Program-made: the position numbers and the translations under genes
The notes under the pieces: model-generated
Told to the model about the DNA's origin: nothing
What the model saw: the letters and a program-made list of their open reading frames with translations, nothing else
Database searches by the model: none
Assembly (NCBI RefSeq): GCF_011320225.1
Contig: NZ_JAAOEN010000010.1
Coordinates: 1-64,000 of the forward strand
Length of the DNA stretch: 64,000 nucleotides
Direction of reading: 5' to 3'
DNA from: Phytoactinopolyspora limicola
Lineage (GTDB): Bacteria > Actinomycetota > Actinomycetes > Jiangellales > Jiangellaceae
Shown here: one piece after another, positions 16,587-24,721 of the stretch
Layout of the letters: each line of letters opens with the position of its first letter
Numbering within the stretch: position 1 is the stretch's first letter

Positions 16587-18371
16587 ATGAGAACGCGCCC
16601 TCGAGCTCTCTCCGCCCTAGTGGCCATCCCGGTGGCGATGGGACTGCTGGCCGTGGCCGCCTGCACCAGCGGCGGTACCGACGGCGACGACGGCGCTGCC
16701 CAGGGCGCCGGCGATGGGACGCCGGCCAGTGATACCGGCGCCGCTCCCCTTGATCCCGAGCTGACGTCCTTCCCGCGGGACGAGACACTCTTCACCACCG
16801 GTGTCGGTTGGGGGCCGCCGGCCAACTGGAATCCCATCACCTCGGGTGTCGCCACCGGACTCAACGGACTCGTCTACGAAACGTTGTTCCTCTTCAATCC
16901 CGAGACCCTCGAGCTCGAGCCGTGGTTAGCCGAAAGCGGCGAGTGGACCAGCGACGACGTCTACGAGGTCACCCTCAGAGAAGGCATCGAATGGGGCGAC
17001 GGCGAGCCGATGACCGCCGAAGACGTGGTCTTCACCGTCGAACTCGGCCATGTCGACGGGGTGCCGTACCAGAGCCTATGGACGTGGCTGGACTCCGCCG
17101 AAGTGGTGGACGAACGGACGGCTCGGTTCACCTTCTCCGATGCCCGCTACGGGCAATGGGACAACTGGATCTACAGCAACCAGATCGTGCCCGCGCACAT
17201 CTGGTCCACCTTCTCGGACGAGGACAAGGCGTCCGGTGCCAACGAGAACCCGGTCGGCAGCGGGCCGTACGAGTACCACTCTCATGACAACGACCGGATG
17301 GTGTGGCAGAAGCGTGCCGGGTGGTGGGCCACCGAGGCGCTCGGCCTCGAGGTCAAACCGACCTACGTCGTCGACGTTCTGTCGAACAACGAGGTGGGTA
17401 TGGGCCTGGTCCTGCAGGGGACGGTCGACATCAGCAACCACTTCTTGCCGGGCATCAACCAGATCGTCGACGGAGACTTCGGGATCAGCACCTACTACTC
17501 GGAACCGCCGTACATGTTGTCGGACAACACCACCATGTTGATCCCGAACAACACCCGTCCGCCGATGGACGACCCGGAGTTCCGCCGGGCTTTGGCCTTC
17601 GCGGTCGACACGGACGCGATCGTGTCCAACGTCTACGGGGACATCGTCCGAGCCGCCAACCCGACGGGTCTATTGCCGGTCTGGGAGCAGTTCTACGACG
17701 ACGCGGTGGTCGACGAATTGGGTTTTAGCTACGATCCCGAGCGCGCGGAACAGACCCTCGCTGATGCAGGCTATGCGGACACCAGTGGCAACGGGTTCGT
17801 CGAGACCCCTGACGGTGATCCGATCGAGCTGGAGCTGATCGTTCCGGCCGGATGGACCGACTGGATGGAAGCGGCCCGGGTCATCGCCGAGAACGCCCGC
17901 GAGGCTGGTATCGACGTCACCGTCGACTTCCCGGACGCGGCGCTGCTCGACGACATGCGCACCTCGGGAAACTTCGACCTGGTGCTTAACGGCTGGGCCG
18001 GACTCAGCAACACGCCCTGGACGTACTACAACTACATCTATTCATTGCCGTTGCAGGACATGCAGTGGAGCACCAACTTCGCCCGTCATGAGAACGACGA
18101 GGCGTGGGAGCTGGTTCAGCAACTCGCCCGGATGTCGATCGACGACCCGCAGTTCGCCGATGTCGTCTCGCAGCTGCAGCGGATTCACCTCAGCGAGATG
18201 CCGGTCATCCCGGTCTGGCACAACGGGCTGTGGTCGCAGGTGAACAACGAGGTGTGGACGAACTGGCCGTCCGGCGACGCTGACACGCCCGGCCATCTCC
18301 CGAACCTGTGGGACGGGAAGCTGAACATGGGCGCGATCTACCTGCTGACCGAGATCGAACTCGCCCGGTAA
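16587..18371 (+). CDS. ABC transporter substrate-binding lipoprotein, family 5 (oligopeptide/oligosaccharide type)
   Basis: A 594-residue extracytoplasmic lipoprotein with a signal peptide and lipobox AVAAC (Cys26), then a Ser/Gly/Asp-rich linker and an SBP_bac_5 fold (LREGIEWGDGEPMTAEDVVFTVE; a long C-terminal lobe). GAAGGG precedes the ATG. Family 5 proteins bind peptides, but several bind cellobiose and other oligosaccharides; the divergent GH4/kinase/ROK operon argues for a glycoside here. First gene of the five-gene importer operon. Confidence 0.88.
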   Translation: MRTRPRALSALVAIPVAMGLLAVAACTSGGTDGDDGAAQGAGDGTPASDTGAAPLDPELTSFPRDETLFTTGVGWGPPANWNPITSGVATGLNGLVYETLFLFNPETLELEPWLAESGEWTSDDVYEVTLREGIEWGDGEPMTAEDVVFTVELGHVDGVPYQSLWTWLDSAEVVDERTARFTFSDARYGQWDNWIYSNQIVPAHIWSTFSDEDKASGANENPVGSGPYEYHSHDNDRMVWQKRAGWWATEALGLEVKPTYVVDVLSNNEVGMGLVLQGTVDISNHFLPGINQIVDGDFGISTYYSEPPYMLSDNTTMLIPNNTRPPMDDPEFRRALAFAVDTDAIVSNVYGDIVRAANPTGLLPVWEQFYDDAVVDELGFSYDPERAEQTLADAGYADTSGNGFVETPDGDPIELELIVPAGWTDWMEAARVIAENAREAGIDVTVDFPDAALLDDMRTSGNFDLVLNGWAGLSNTPWTYYNYIYSLPLQDMQWSTNFARHENDEAWELVQQLARMSIDDPQFADVVSQLQRIHLSEMPVIPVWHNGLWSQVNNEVWTNWPSGDADTPGHLPNLWDGKLNMGAIYLLTEIELAR

Positions 18372-18406
18372 CCACCCGGGAACCCGGCAACCACCCGGGA
18401 ACCCGG
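18370..18406 (+). repeat. Two direct copies of an 18-bp CCCGGG-containing unit between SBP and permease genes
   Basis: AACCACCCGGGAACCCGG occurs at 18370-18387 and 18389-18406, immediately after the solute-binding stop (the TAA overlaps the first copy). The CCCGGG-rich sequence can fold and may act as the 3' stabiliser or processing hairpin often seen after binding-protein genes. Confidence 0.55.
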
Positions 18407-18438
18407 GAACCAGCTGACTCGGAAGGCGGGAGCGCACG

Positions 18439-19437
18439 TTGGGACGTTACTTTGGCCGCAAGTCGATCGTCTACGCCCTGACGTGCATCGTAGCGGTGAC
18501 GATCAACTGGCTCGTGCCGCGTTTCATGCCCGGCGATCCGGTCCTCCAGATGCTCATCTCCCGAGGGCCGGACACGAACCCCGAACAGACCGCCGTGATC
18601 ATGGACTACTACAACCGGCTGTTCGGTTTCGACGTGCCGTTGTGGCAGCAGTACCTCAACTACTGGGGTGCCTTGTTCAAAGGTGACCTGGGGGTGAGCG
18701 TATGGCTGTTTCCCACCCCGGTGGCCGACGTCGTCTTGCGCGCGCTGCCCTACACACTCGGCCTGCTCCTGCCCGCGATTCTGCTCAGCTGGTTCCTGGG
18801 CAACAAGGTCGGCGCGATGGCGGCGCGGCGCAAGTGGCTCGACAACTCCGTGCTCCCGGTCGGCTACGTGCTCACGGCCACGCCGTACATGTGGCTGGCC
18901 ATCCTGCTGGCCTGGAGCCTCGGGATCGTCGCCGGGATCTTCCCCACCGCCGGAGGGTACGGATTCGACCTGCAGCCGGCGGTGTCGTGGGAGTTCGCGA
19001 GCAGCTTGGCGATGCACTGGTTCCTCCCGTTCCTGTCGTTGTTCCTCGTGGCGTTCGGCGGATGGGCCATCGGTATGCGCAACCTGGTCATCTACGAGCT
19101 GGAATCCGACTACGCCAACTACCTCGCGGCGTTGGGGGCGCCACCTCGGCTCATCCGTCGGTACGCGTTCCGCAACGCGATCCTTCCGCAGGTCACCGGG
19201 CTCGCACTGCAGCTTGGTGTGCTCGTCGGCGGATCCATCCTGACCGAGGTGGTGTTCGCCTATCCCGGTCTCGGGAACCTCGTCTTCCAGGCGCTGTTGC
19301 ACCGCGACTTCTTTCTCCTCCAAGGCGTCGTCCTGTTCATCGTGATCGGCGTCCTCGTGGCCAACTTCGTCATCGATGTCGTGTACGTGCTCGTCGACCC
19401 GCGCACGAGGGCGGGAATGCAAGGAGTGTCCGCGTGA
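18439..19437 (+). CDS. ABC transporter permease 1 (DppB/OppB type)
   Basis: A 332-residue inner-membrane permease with six membrane segments, an N-terminal NWLVPRFMPGDPVLQM segment typical of the DppB family (family consensus FxPGDP), and the EAA-like loop LGAPPRLIRRYAFRNAILPQ that contacts the ATPase. The start is a TTG at 18439 with GGGAG about 7 nt upstream. The stop overlaps the next permease start (GTGA). Confidence 0.88.
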   Translation: MGRYFGRKSIVYALTCIVAVTINWLVPRFMPGDPVLQMLISRGPDTNPEQTAVIMDYYNRLFGFDVPLWQQYLNYWGALFKGDLGVSVWLFPTPVADVVLRALPYTLGLLLPAILLSWFLGNKVGAMAARRKWLDNSVLPVGYVLTATPYMWLAILLAWSLGIVAGIFPTAGGYGFDLQPAVSWEFASSLAMHWFLPFLSLFLVAFGGWAIGMRNLVIYELESDYANYLAALGAPPRLIRRYAFRNAILPQVTGLALQLGVLVGGSILTEVVFAYPGLGNLVFQALLHRDFFLLQGVVLFIVIGVLVANFVIDVVYVLVDPRTRAGMQGVSA

Positions 19438-20318
19438 CCGACACCAGACCGCTCAAACCGATCACGGCCGACGCTCGCCGCGCGGAGATATTCCGCCTCG
19501 CACTCGGCAACCCGAAGGTCATCGCGGGCCTCGTCATTCTGGCGACGCTGCTGGCCTTGGGGCTGGCCGCTCCACTGCTCAGTGGGCATGGCCCGAGTGA
19601 CTACGTCGGCCCCCGCGCGGAACCGCCGTCGGCGGACTTCTGGTTCGGGACCACCCTGTTCGGCCAGGACGTCTTCGTCCAGTTCGCCAACGGGATCCGG
19701 TCGACCTACGTGGTGGGGCTGCTGGCGGGTGGGATCGGTGCCCTCGTCGGCATGACGGTTGGCTTCGTCGCCGGCTACCGGGGTGGTGTCGTCGACGAGA
19801 TCCTCAGCATGATCACCAACGTCGTGCTCGTTCTCCCCGCGTTCGCCGTACTGATCATCTTGGCCGCGTACGTCGGCATCGACTCGGTGGTCCATCAGTC
19901 GGTGTTCATCGGCGCGTTCTCCTGGCCCTGGGTGGCCCGGGCGGTCCGGGCGCAGACGTTCTCCCTGCGGTCGCGCGAGTTCGTCGACCTGGCCAGGCTG
20001 ACCGGGGTCCGGCCGCTGACGATCATCCGCACCGAGATCGGCCCGAACATGGGGTCTTACCTGCTGCTCGTCTTCATCGTGCTGTTCGGTGGTTCGATCC
20101 TCACGGCCGCGTCGCTGGACTTCCTGGGGCTCGGGCCACCAGGGCAGATGTCACTCGGTCTGATGATGAACCAAGCGCTTCAGTCCTCGGCCTTGGTGCT
20201 CGGTATCTGGTGGTGGTTCCTCCCGCCCGGCATCGGCATCGTGCTGATCGTTGGTGCCCTCTACGTCACCAATATCGGCCTTGACGACGTGTTCAATCCC
20301 AAGCTGAGGAAGATGTGA
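19434..20318 (+). CDS. ABC transporter permease 2 (DppC/OppC type)
   Basis: A 294-residue permease: a hydrophilic start, a first membrane segment (VIAGLVILATLLALGLAAPL), the family pattern FWFGTTLFGQDVF, five further membrane segments and the loop LTGVRPLTIIRTEIGPNMGS. The GTG at 19434 overlaps the preceding stop and has AAGGAG 7 nt upstream; the open frame extends far upstream, but that part only shadows permease 1. Confidence 0.88.
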   Translation: MTDTRPLKPITADARRAEIFRLALGNPKVIAGLVILATLLALGLAAPLLSGHGPSDYVGPRAEPPSADFWFGTTLFGQDVFVQFANGIRSTYVVGLLAGGIGALVGMTVGFVAGYRGGVVDEILSMITNVVLVLPAFAVLIILAAYVGIDSVVHQSVFIGAFSWPWVARAVRAQTFSLRSREFVDLARLTGVRPLTIIRTEIGPNMGSYLLLVFIVLFGGSILTAASLDFLGLGPPGQMSLGLMMNQALQSSALVLGIWWWFLPPGIGIVLIVGALYVTNIGLDDVFNPKLRKM

Positions 20319-21268
20319 TGAGTCTTCAGGTAGACGGGCTTCGGGTTCGTTATCGCACGCTGCGTGGCGACGTTCACGCCCTGGATGGTGTGACGTTCGA
20401 GGTGGCCGACGGTGAGATCATGGGCCTGGTCGGTGAATCCGGCTGTGGCAAAACCACCCTCGCGAAGAGTTTGATCCGGCTGGATGGCCGGATGCAGTAC
20501 GTCGACGGGGTGGTCGAACTCGACGGCGTCAAACTTCCGATCGACGATCAGCACGCGATGAACCGCTTCCGGTTCACCCAGATTTCGTTCGTGCCCCAGT
20601 ACGCGATGAGCGCGTTGAATCCGATCCGCAAGATCGGCAAGATGATCGCCGAATTGTTGGAGTCTCGAGGATTCGACTACAAGAGCATCCAACCGGAACT
20701 GGAGCGCAGGCTGGACCTCGTCGGGCTGCCACGCGACGTCCTGCGCCGGTATCCGATCGAGTTGTCCGGCGGGATGAAACAGCGCACCGTGGTGGTGGTC
20801 TCCACCTTGCTGGACCCGTCGCTGCTCGTGGCCGACGAGGCCACCTCGGCCCTGGACGTCTCCAACCAGAAGGCGGTAGCGGAGACGCTGGTGGAGTTCC
20901 GGGACCGCCGTTTCGTCCGCAGCGTCATCGTCGTCACCCACGACATCTCGTTGGGTTACCAGATCGCGGACACGATCATGGTGATGTACGCCGGGAAACA
21001 GGCGGAGAAGGCACCCGCCGAGGTGATCGTCAATTCGCCGCGTCATCCGTACACCCAGGCGCTGATGTCGTCGTTGCCCGAGGTCGGCGTGCGGTACGAG
21101 GACCGGCGACTGGCCGGTATACCCGGCAGTCCGCCGCCGTTGCTGAATCCACCGTCCGGGTGCCGATTCCGAGATCGGTGTCCACTCGCGTTCGACCAAT
21201 GCGCGGAAGAGCCGCCGTTCGTGGAGATAGCGACCGGTCATTCGGTCGCCTGCTGGAAGGCGGCGTGA
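20318..21268 (+). CDS. ABC transporter ATP-binding protein 1 (DppD type)
   Basis: About 316 residues with Walker A GESGCGKT, signature LSGGMKQR, Walker B LLVADEATSALD and the C-terminal oligopeptide-type extension with four Cys (GCRFRDRCPLAFDQC...C). The ATG at 20318 overlaps the permease 2 stop (TGATG) with GAGGA upstream; a GTG one codon earlier is an alternative. Walker B has Ala where Pro is usual. Confidence 0.88.
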   Translation: MSLQVDGLRVRYRTLRGDVHALDGVTFEVADGEIMGLVGESGCGKTTLAKSLIRLDGRMQYVDGVVELDGVKLPIDDQHAMNRFRFTQISFVPQYAMSALNPIRKIGKMIAELLESRGFDYKSIQPELERRLDLVGLPRDVLRRYPIELSGGMKQRTVVVVSTLLDPSLLVADEATSALDVSNQKAVAETLVEFRDRRFVRSVIVVTHDISLGYQIADTIMVMYAGKQAEKAPAEVIVNSPRHPYTQALMSSLPEVGVRYEDRRLAGIPGSPPPLLNPPSGCRFRDRCPLAFDQCAEEPPFVEIATGHSVACWKAA

Positions 21269-21269
21269 C

Positions 21270-22220
21270 ATGTTGAGGCTGAACCGGGTCTGGAAGACGT
21301 ACCGGGTCGGTGCGTTCGGCACCCGCGAACTCACCGCCGTCCGCGACGTTAGCCTGGACGTGGCACCAGGTGAGGTGGTCTCGCTGATCGGGGAGAGTGG
21401 CAGCGGAAAGACAACCATCGGAAGAATGGTGTTGCGTCTCAACTCGGTCAGCCAAGGGCGGATCGAGTTCGACGGTACGGATGTATCCACGCTGCGGGGC
21501 CGCGCGCTCAAGAGCTACTACCGCAAGGTGCAAGGCATCTTTCAAGATCCGTACAGTTCCTTCAACCCGATCTTCAAAGCGGACCGGGTCTTCGACATGG
21601 TCAGGCGCCAGTTCTTTGCCGGTACCCCCAATGCGACATGGCACGGCAAGATCGAGGCGGCCCTCGCGGATGTGCGACTCGACCCCGCTCAGGTGCTGAA
21701 CAAGTACCCCCACCAGCTGTCCGGTGGTCAGCTCCAGCGGATGTTGATCGCCCGAGCCTTGCTCTTGGACATCAAGTTGCTCATCGCCGACGAGATCATC
21801 AGCATGCTCGATGCCTCCACCCGCATCGATGTCATGAACCTGCTGGCCGACCTGACGAGTCGCGGCGTCGGCGTCCTATTCGTCACCCACGATCTGGCGT
21901 TGGGGAATTACCTGAGCACGACGACGGTGATCCTTCGGCGCGGCGTCATCGTCGAGATGGGCGCCACCGACAAGGTGTTCGCCAATCCTCAGCACCCCTA
22001 TTCCACACACCTGCTCGGATCCGTGCCCCACCTGCATAAGAAGTGGAGTCAGGTCGAGGCGGAACTGGCGCGGCACGACGCCCGGCTCGGGCCGTGCGGA
22101 TATCACGCACATATGCCGGGTCGATGCGGCATGCCACCGCACGACCCGGATCAGCCCATGCTCGCGGAGATCGAGCCGGGCCATGTGGTCGGCTGCTCTT
22201 ATGACCAGCCGCTCGGCTGA
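21270..22220 (+). CDS. ABC transporter ATP-binding protein 2 (DppF type)
   Basis: A 316-residue ATPase with Walker A GESGSGKT, signature LSGGQLQR and an unusual Walker B/D-loop stretch, LLIADEIISMLDAS, in place of the common DEPTSALD. From memory, SMLDAS/SMVDAS-type D-loops are seen in oligosaccharide members of this family. The C-terminal extension contains CGYHAHMPGRCG and a final VGC. It starts 1 nt after the previous stop and is the last gene of the importer operon. Confidence 0.86.
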   Translation: MLRLNRVWKTYRVGAFGTRELTAVRDVSLDVAPGEVVSLIGESGSGKTTIGRMVLRLNSVSQGRIEFDGTDVSTLRGRALKSYYRKVQGIFQDPYSSFNPIFKADRVFDMVRRQFFAGTPNATWHGKIEAALADVRLDPAQVLNKYPHQLSGGQLQRMLIARALLLDIKLLIADEIISMLDASTRIDVMNLLADLTSRGVGVLFVTHDLALGNYLSTTTVILRRGVIVEMGATDKVFANPQHPYSTHLLGSVPHLHKKWSQVEAELARHDARLGPCGYHAHMPGRCGMPPHDPDQPMLAEIEPGHVVGCSYDQPLG

Positions 22221-22239
22221 CCTCCCCGATCCCTCCACG

Positions 22240-22261
22240 CTGCGTTCACCCTCCCACGCAG
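22240..22261. terminator. Weak hairpin between convergent ABC and reductase-methyltransferase genes
   Basis: CTGCGT (22240-22245) pairs with ACGCAG (22256-22261) around a 10-nt loop in the 45-bp convergent gap. The stem is short and no T-run follows, so this is a tentative call. Confidence 0.3.
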
Positions 22262-22265
22262 GGCA

Positions 22266-23972
22266 TTAGGTTCGGCGCAGCCGGACGATGTTGTCGGGCC
22301 TGGTGGCGGGTTCGCCGTCCGGTGCGGTCAGCTCGACGGTGACCGATTCGGCCCGCTCGACGGTCCAGCCGTCGCCGTCCAGCAGAGTGCGGATCTCGTC
22401 GACGGTCGGGAAGCTCACATGTGCGGGCGGTTCGGGCTGCCATGACGGTGGCCCCTGGTGGCCGATGACGAGCAGCGTGCCGCCTGGCGCCACGGCGGCT
22501 GCGGCGCGGCGCAGGATCTCGGAGCGGTGCAACTCCACGGGAGAATGCAGGTAGGTGGCGGTCACCAGCTCCCACGTACCGTCCAGGATGTCGGCGTTGA
22601 GATCATGCCGCAGCCAGTGGATCCGATCGGCGACCCCGGCGGCCGCGGCCTGCTCTGCCGCATGGTCCAGTGCAGCCTTGGAGATGTCCACCCCGGTCAC
22701 CGTCCAGCCTTGCTGAGCCAACCAGATCGCGTCGGCACCGCTGCCGCAGCCCAGGTCCAGGGCGGTCTTCCGCGGGGTCCGGATGGGGCGGTCGGTGAGT
22801 TCGGTGACGATCAGCTGGTTGGGTCGGCCGCTCCACGGCTGATGGCCGGGGCGGTAGAAGTCTTCCCAGAACTCGGCCGGATCGGCCGGTAGATCGGCGG
22901 AGCCGGACCAGTGATCGTCGTGGCCGGAGCCGTGAGTGTGCCCGCGGTGGGCGGGCTCCGGCGCCATCGCGGCAACGGCGGCCTCGACGGCGCGGCGGGC
23001 GTCGTCGGCGACGAGGTCCGCGTTGAGGCTCGCGGCGGCACGGACCCCGCTGGCTGCCGCGGTGATCACTGGTGCTCCGGGGTCGACGAGGTTCCCGGCT
23101 GCCCACACCCCCGCGACGCTGGTGGCACCGTCCGGCGCGGCCGTAACCTGCGGCCCGAGGGTGGCCCCCTTGACGACCATCGCCGTGGTCTCTACGCCGA
23201 GTTGATCGAGCAGGTCGGTGCGTAGGTCCCACTGCGGCGCCACGACAACGGCAGCGCAGTTGATCCGGCTGCCGTCGGCGAGTAGCACCCCGGACAACGC
23301 CGCGTTGGTGATGTCGACGCCGGCGAGGCGCCCGGTGATCGTCGCGACCCCGCGTGCGCTCAGTTGTGCGGCCTCCGCGGTGTCCGGCGCGGGTGAGACG
23401 TCGTGCAGCAATGTCACGTGTGGTGACCATTGGCGCCACATCAACGCTTGGTGCACCGCCATCGGTCCGTCGCCGAGTACGACGATGTGTTGGTCGCGAA
23501 CCTCGTGACCGTGGCAGTACGGGCAATGAAGGACGTCGACCCCCCACCGTTCGGCGAGGCCTGGGGCATCGGGAAGCTGGTCGACGATCCCCGAGCTCAG
23601 AAGCAGCCGTCGGGTGTGGATCGATGAACCGTCGGCGAGGTCGACCTCGAACCCGGCGCTGGTAGTCCGGGCGGTGATGACTTCACCGGCGATGACATGA
23701 CCGCCGTAGCGGGTCACCTCCGCGGTGCCGAGGGTTACCAGATCACCGGGCGGTAGGCCGTCTCGTGTCAGGTATCCGTGCATGTGGCTGGCTGGTGCGT
23801 TCCGTTGACGTCCGGCGTCCACGACGGTGACGGAGCGGCCCGCGCGGGCGAGCGTGAGCCCGGCCGACAGGCCCGCGGCACCGCCGCCGACCACGACCAC
23901 GTCGATGACGTCATGGTGGTCCGGGGGCGCGGGCATGGCAGGGGGTGCGGTGGCCGGCGATTGGTTCGTCAT
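22266..23972 (-). CDS. Fusion of thioredoxin reductase-like FAD/NAD(P) oxidoreductase and class I SAM methyltransferase
   Basis: A 568-residue two-domain protein. Residues about 22-345 form a thioredoxin-reductase-type flavoprotein: VVVVGGGAAGLSAG FAD loop, redox pair CPYC at 150-153, VLGDGPMA NAD(P) loop and a C-terminal GVWAAGN motif. A His-rich linker (HRGHTHGSGHDDHW) leads into a TehB-like methyltransferase (LDLGCGSGADAIWLA near 404). The ATG at 23972 has CAGGAGC 6 nt upstream. The fusion is a known but uncharacterised architecture; reduction plus methylation of a metalloid or thiol is a reasonable guess. Divergent from an XRE-cupin regulator. Confidence 0.85.
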   Translation of the reverse strand: MTNQSPATAPPAMPAPPDHHDVIDVVVVGGGAAGLSAGLTLARAGRSVTVVDAGRQRNAPASHMHGYLTRDGLPPGDLVTLGTAEVTRYGGHVIAGEVITARTTSAGFEVDLADGSSIHTRRLLLSSGIVDQLPDAPGLAERWGVDVLHCPYCHGHEVRDQHIVVLGDGPMAVHQALMWRQWSPHVTLLHDVSPAPDTAEAAQLSARGVATITGRLAGVDITNAALSGVLLADGSRINCAAVVVAPQWDLRTDLLDQLGVETTAMVVKGATLGPQVTAAPDGATSVAGVWAAGNLVDPGAPVITAAASGVRAAASLNADLVADDARRAVEAAVAAMAPEPAHRGHTHGSGHDDHWSGSADLPADPAEFWEDFYRPGHQPWSGRPNQLIVTELTDRPIRTPRKTALDLGCGSGADAIWLAQQGWTVTGVDISKAALDHAAEQAAAAGVADRIHWLRHDLNADILDGTWELVTATYLHSPVELHRSEILRRAAAAVAPGGTLLVIGHQGPPSWQPEPPAHVSFPTVDEIRTLLDGDGWTVERAESVTVELTAPDGEPATRPDNIVRLRRT

Positions 23973-24037
23973 CGGTGCTCCTGGATGGTGAGGTGAAAAC
24001 GTCGGTCTGTCCAGGATGACGAGTCCAGTCACGGAGT

Positions 24038-24065
24038 GGCAAATATGTTTGCCGGTATGGCAAAC
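24038..24065. promoter_or_regulatory. Three GGCAAA half-sites forming overlapping dyads
   Basis: GGCAAATATGTTTGCC (24038-24053) is a perfect dyad, and its right half pairs again with GGCAAAC at 24059-24065. The three alternating half-sites lie between the fusion gene and the XRE-cupin gene, 9 bp before the latter's GTG, so they are the obvious binding site for that regulator and could repress both directions. Confidence 0.6.
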
Positions 24066-24073
24066 TGAATCGG

Positions 24074-24673
24074 GTGAGTGGCGATATCGACCGCACCCTG
24101 ACCGACGTTGGTCCTCGGCTGCGAGCGCTCCGGCTCCAGAGCGAGTTGACGCTCGGTCAGCTGGCCGAGGTCACGGGTATCTCGTTGAGCACTCTCTCCC
24201 GCCTGGAGTCGGGCCAACGGCGGCCCACCCTCGAGTTGTTGTTGCCACTTGCCCGGGCGCACCAGGTGTCACTCGACGAGCTGGTCGACGCACCCGATAC
24301 CGGCGATCCGCGGATCAACGCCAAGCCCATCACCCGTGGTGGCATGACGTTCGTGCCCCTCACCCGGCAGCTGGGCCACGGCTTGCAGGCGTTCAAGCAG
24401 ATCATCCCCGGGGTGGACGCCCAACGTGCCGTGGCGCCGGAAACACGGGTGCATGAAGGTTACGAGTGGTTGTACGTTCTGTCCGGTCGGCTGCGGCTCG
24501 TCCTCGGCTCACACGATCTCGTTCTCGGCCCCGGCGAGGCAGCGGAGTTCGACACCCGCGTCCCGCACGGGATCGCGGCGGCCGGTCCCGAGCCGGTTGA
24601 GGTCCTCAATATCTACGGGCCCCAGGGGGAACGTATACACGTGCGAGCGCGCCCCAAGCCATCAACCCCATGA
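24074..24673 (+). CDS. XRE-family helix-turn-helix regulator with C-terminal cupin
   Basis: A 199-residue regulator: HTH_3 at about 10-65 (LRLQSELTLGQLAEVTGISLSTLSRLESGQRRP) and a cupin fold from about 110 (HEGYEWLYVLSGRLRLVLG...GEAAEFDTRVPHGI). The cupin His and Glu residues could bind a metal or small ligand. GTG start at 24074. It is divergent from the reductase-methyltransferase fusion, and the GGCAAA dyads between them are its likely operator. Its stop codon lies inside the 52-bp palindrome shared with the convergent LmeA gene. Confidence 0.85.
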   Translation: MSGDIDRTLTDVGPRLRALRLQSELTLGQLAEVTGISLSTLSRLESGQRRPTLELLLPLARAHQVSLDELVDAPDTGDPRINAKPITRGGMTFVPLTRQLGHGLQAFKQIIPGVDAQRAVAPETRVHEGYEWLYVLSGRLRLVLGSHDLVLGPGEAAEFDTRVPHGIAAAGPEPVEVLNIYGPQGERIHVRARPKPSTP

Positions 24674-24721
24674 TCATTGGCTTTTGACTACCGAATTCGG
24701 TAGTCAAAAGCCAATGATCAT
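24670..24721. terminator. 52-bp perfect palindrome containing the stop codons of both convergent genes
   Basis: The sequence 24670-24721 is a perfect loopless palindrome centred on CCGAATTCGG. The TGA of the XRE-cupin gene (24671-24673) and the TGA of the LmeA gene on the other strand (24718-24720) sit at mirror positions within it. Each transcript would therefore fold a 26-bp stem beginning at its stop codon, which suggests a shared bidirectional terminator, although no T-run follows. Confidence 0.75.

Noticed and set aside
18702-19433. 244-codon N-terminal extension of permease 2
   Set aside because: It is a shifted-frame shadow of permease 1; the GTG at 19434 with its ribosome site gives the family start.
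24670-24721. Palindrome as a phage attachment site
   Set aside because: No integrase, tRNA or direct repeat is nearby; the position over two stop codons fits a terminator better.
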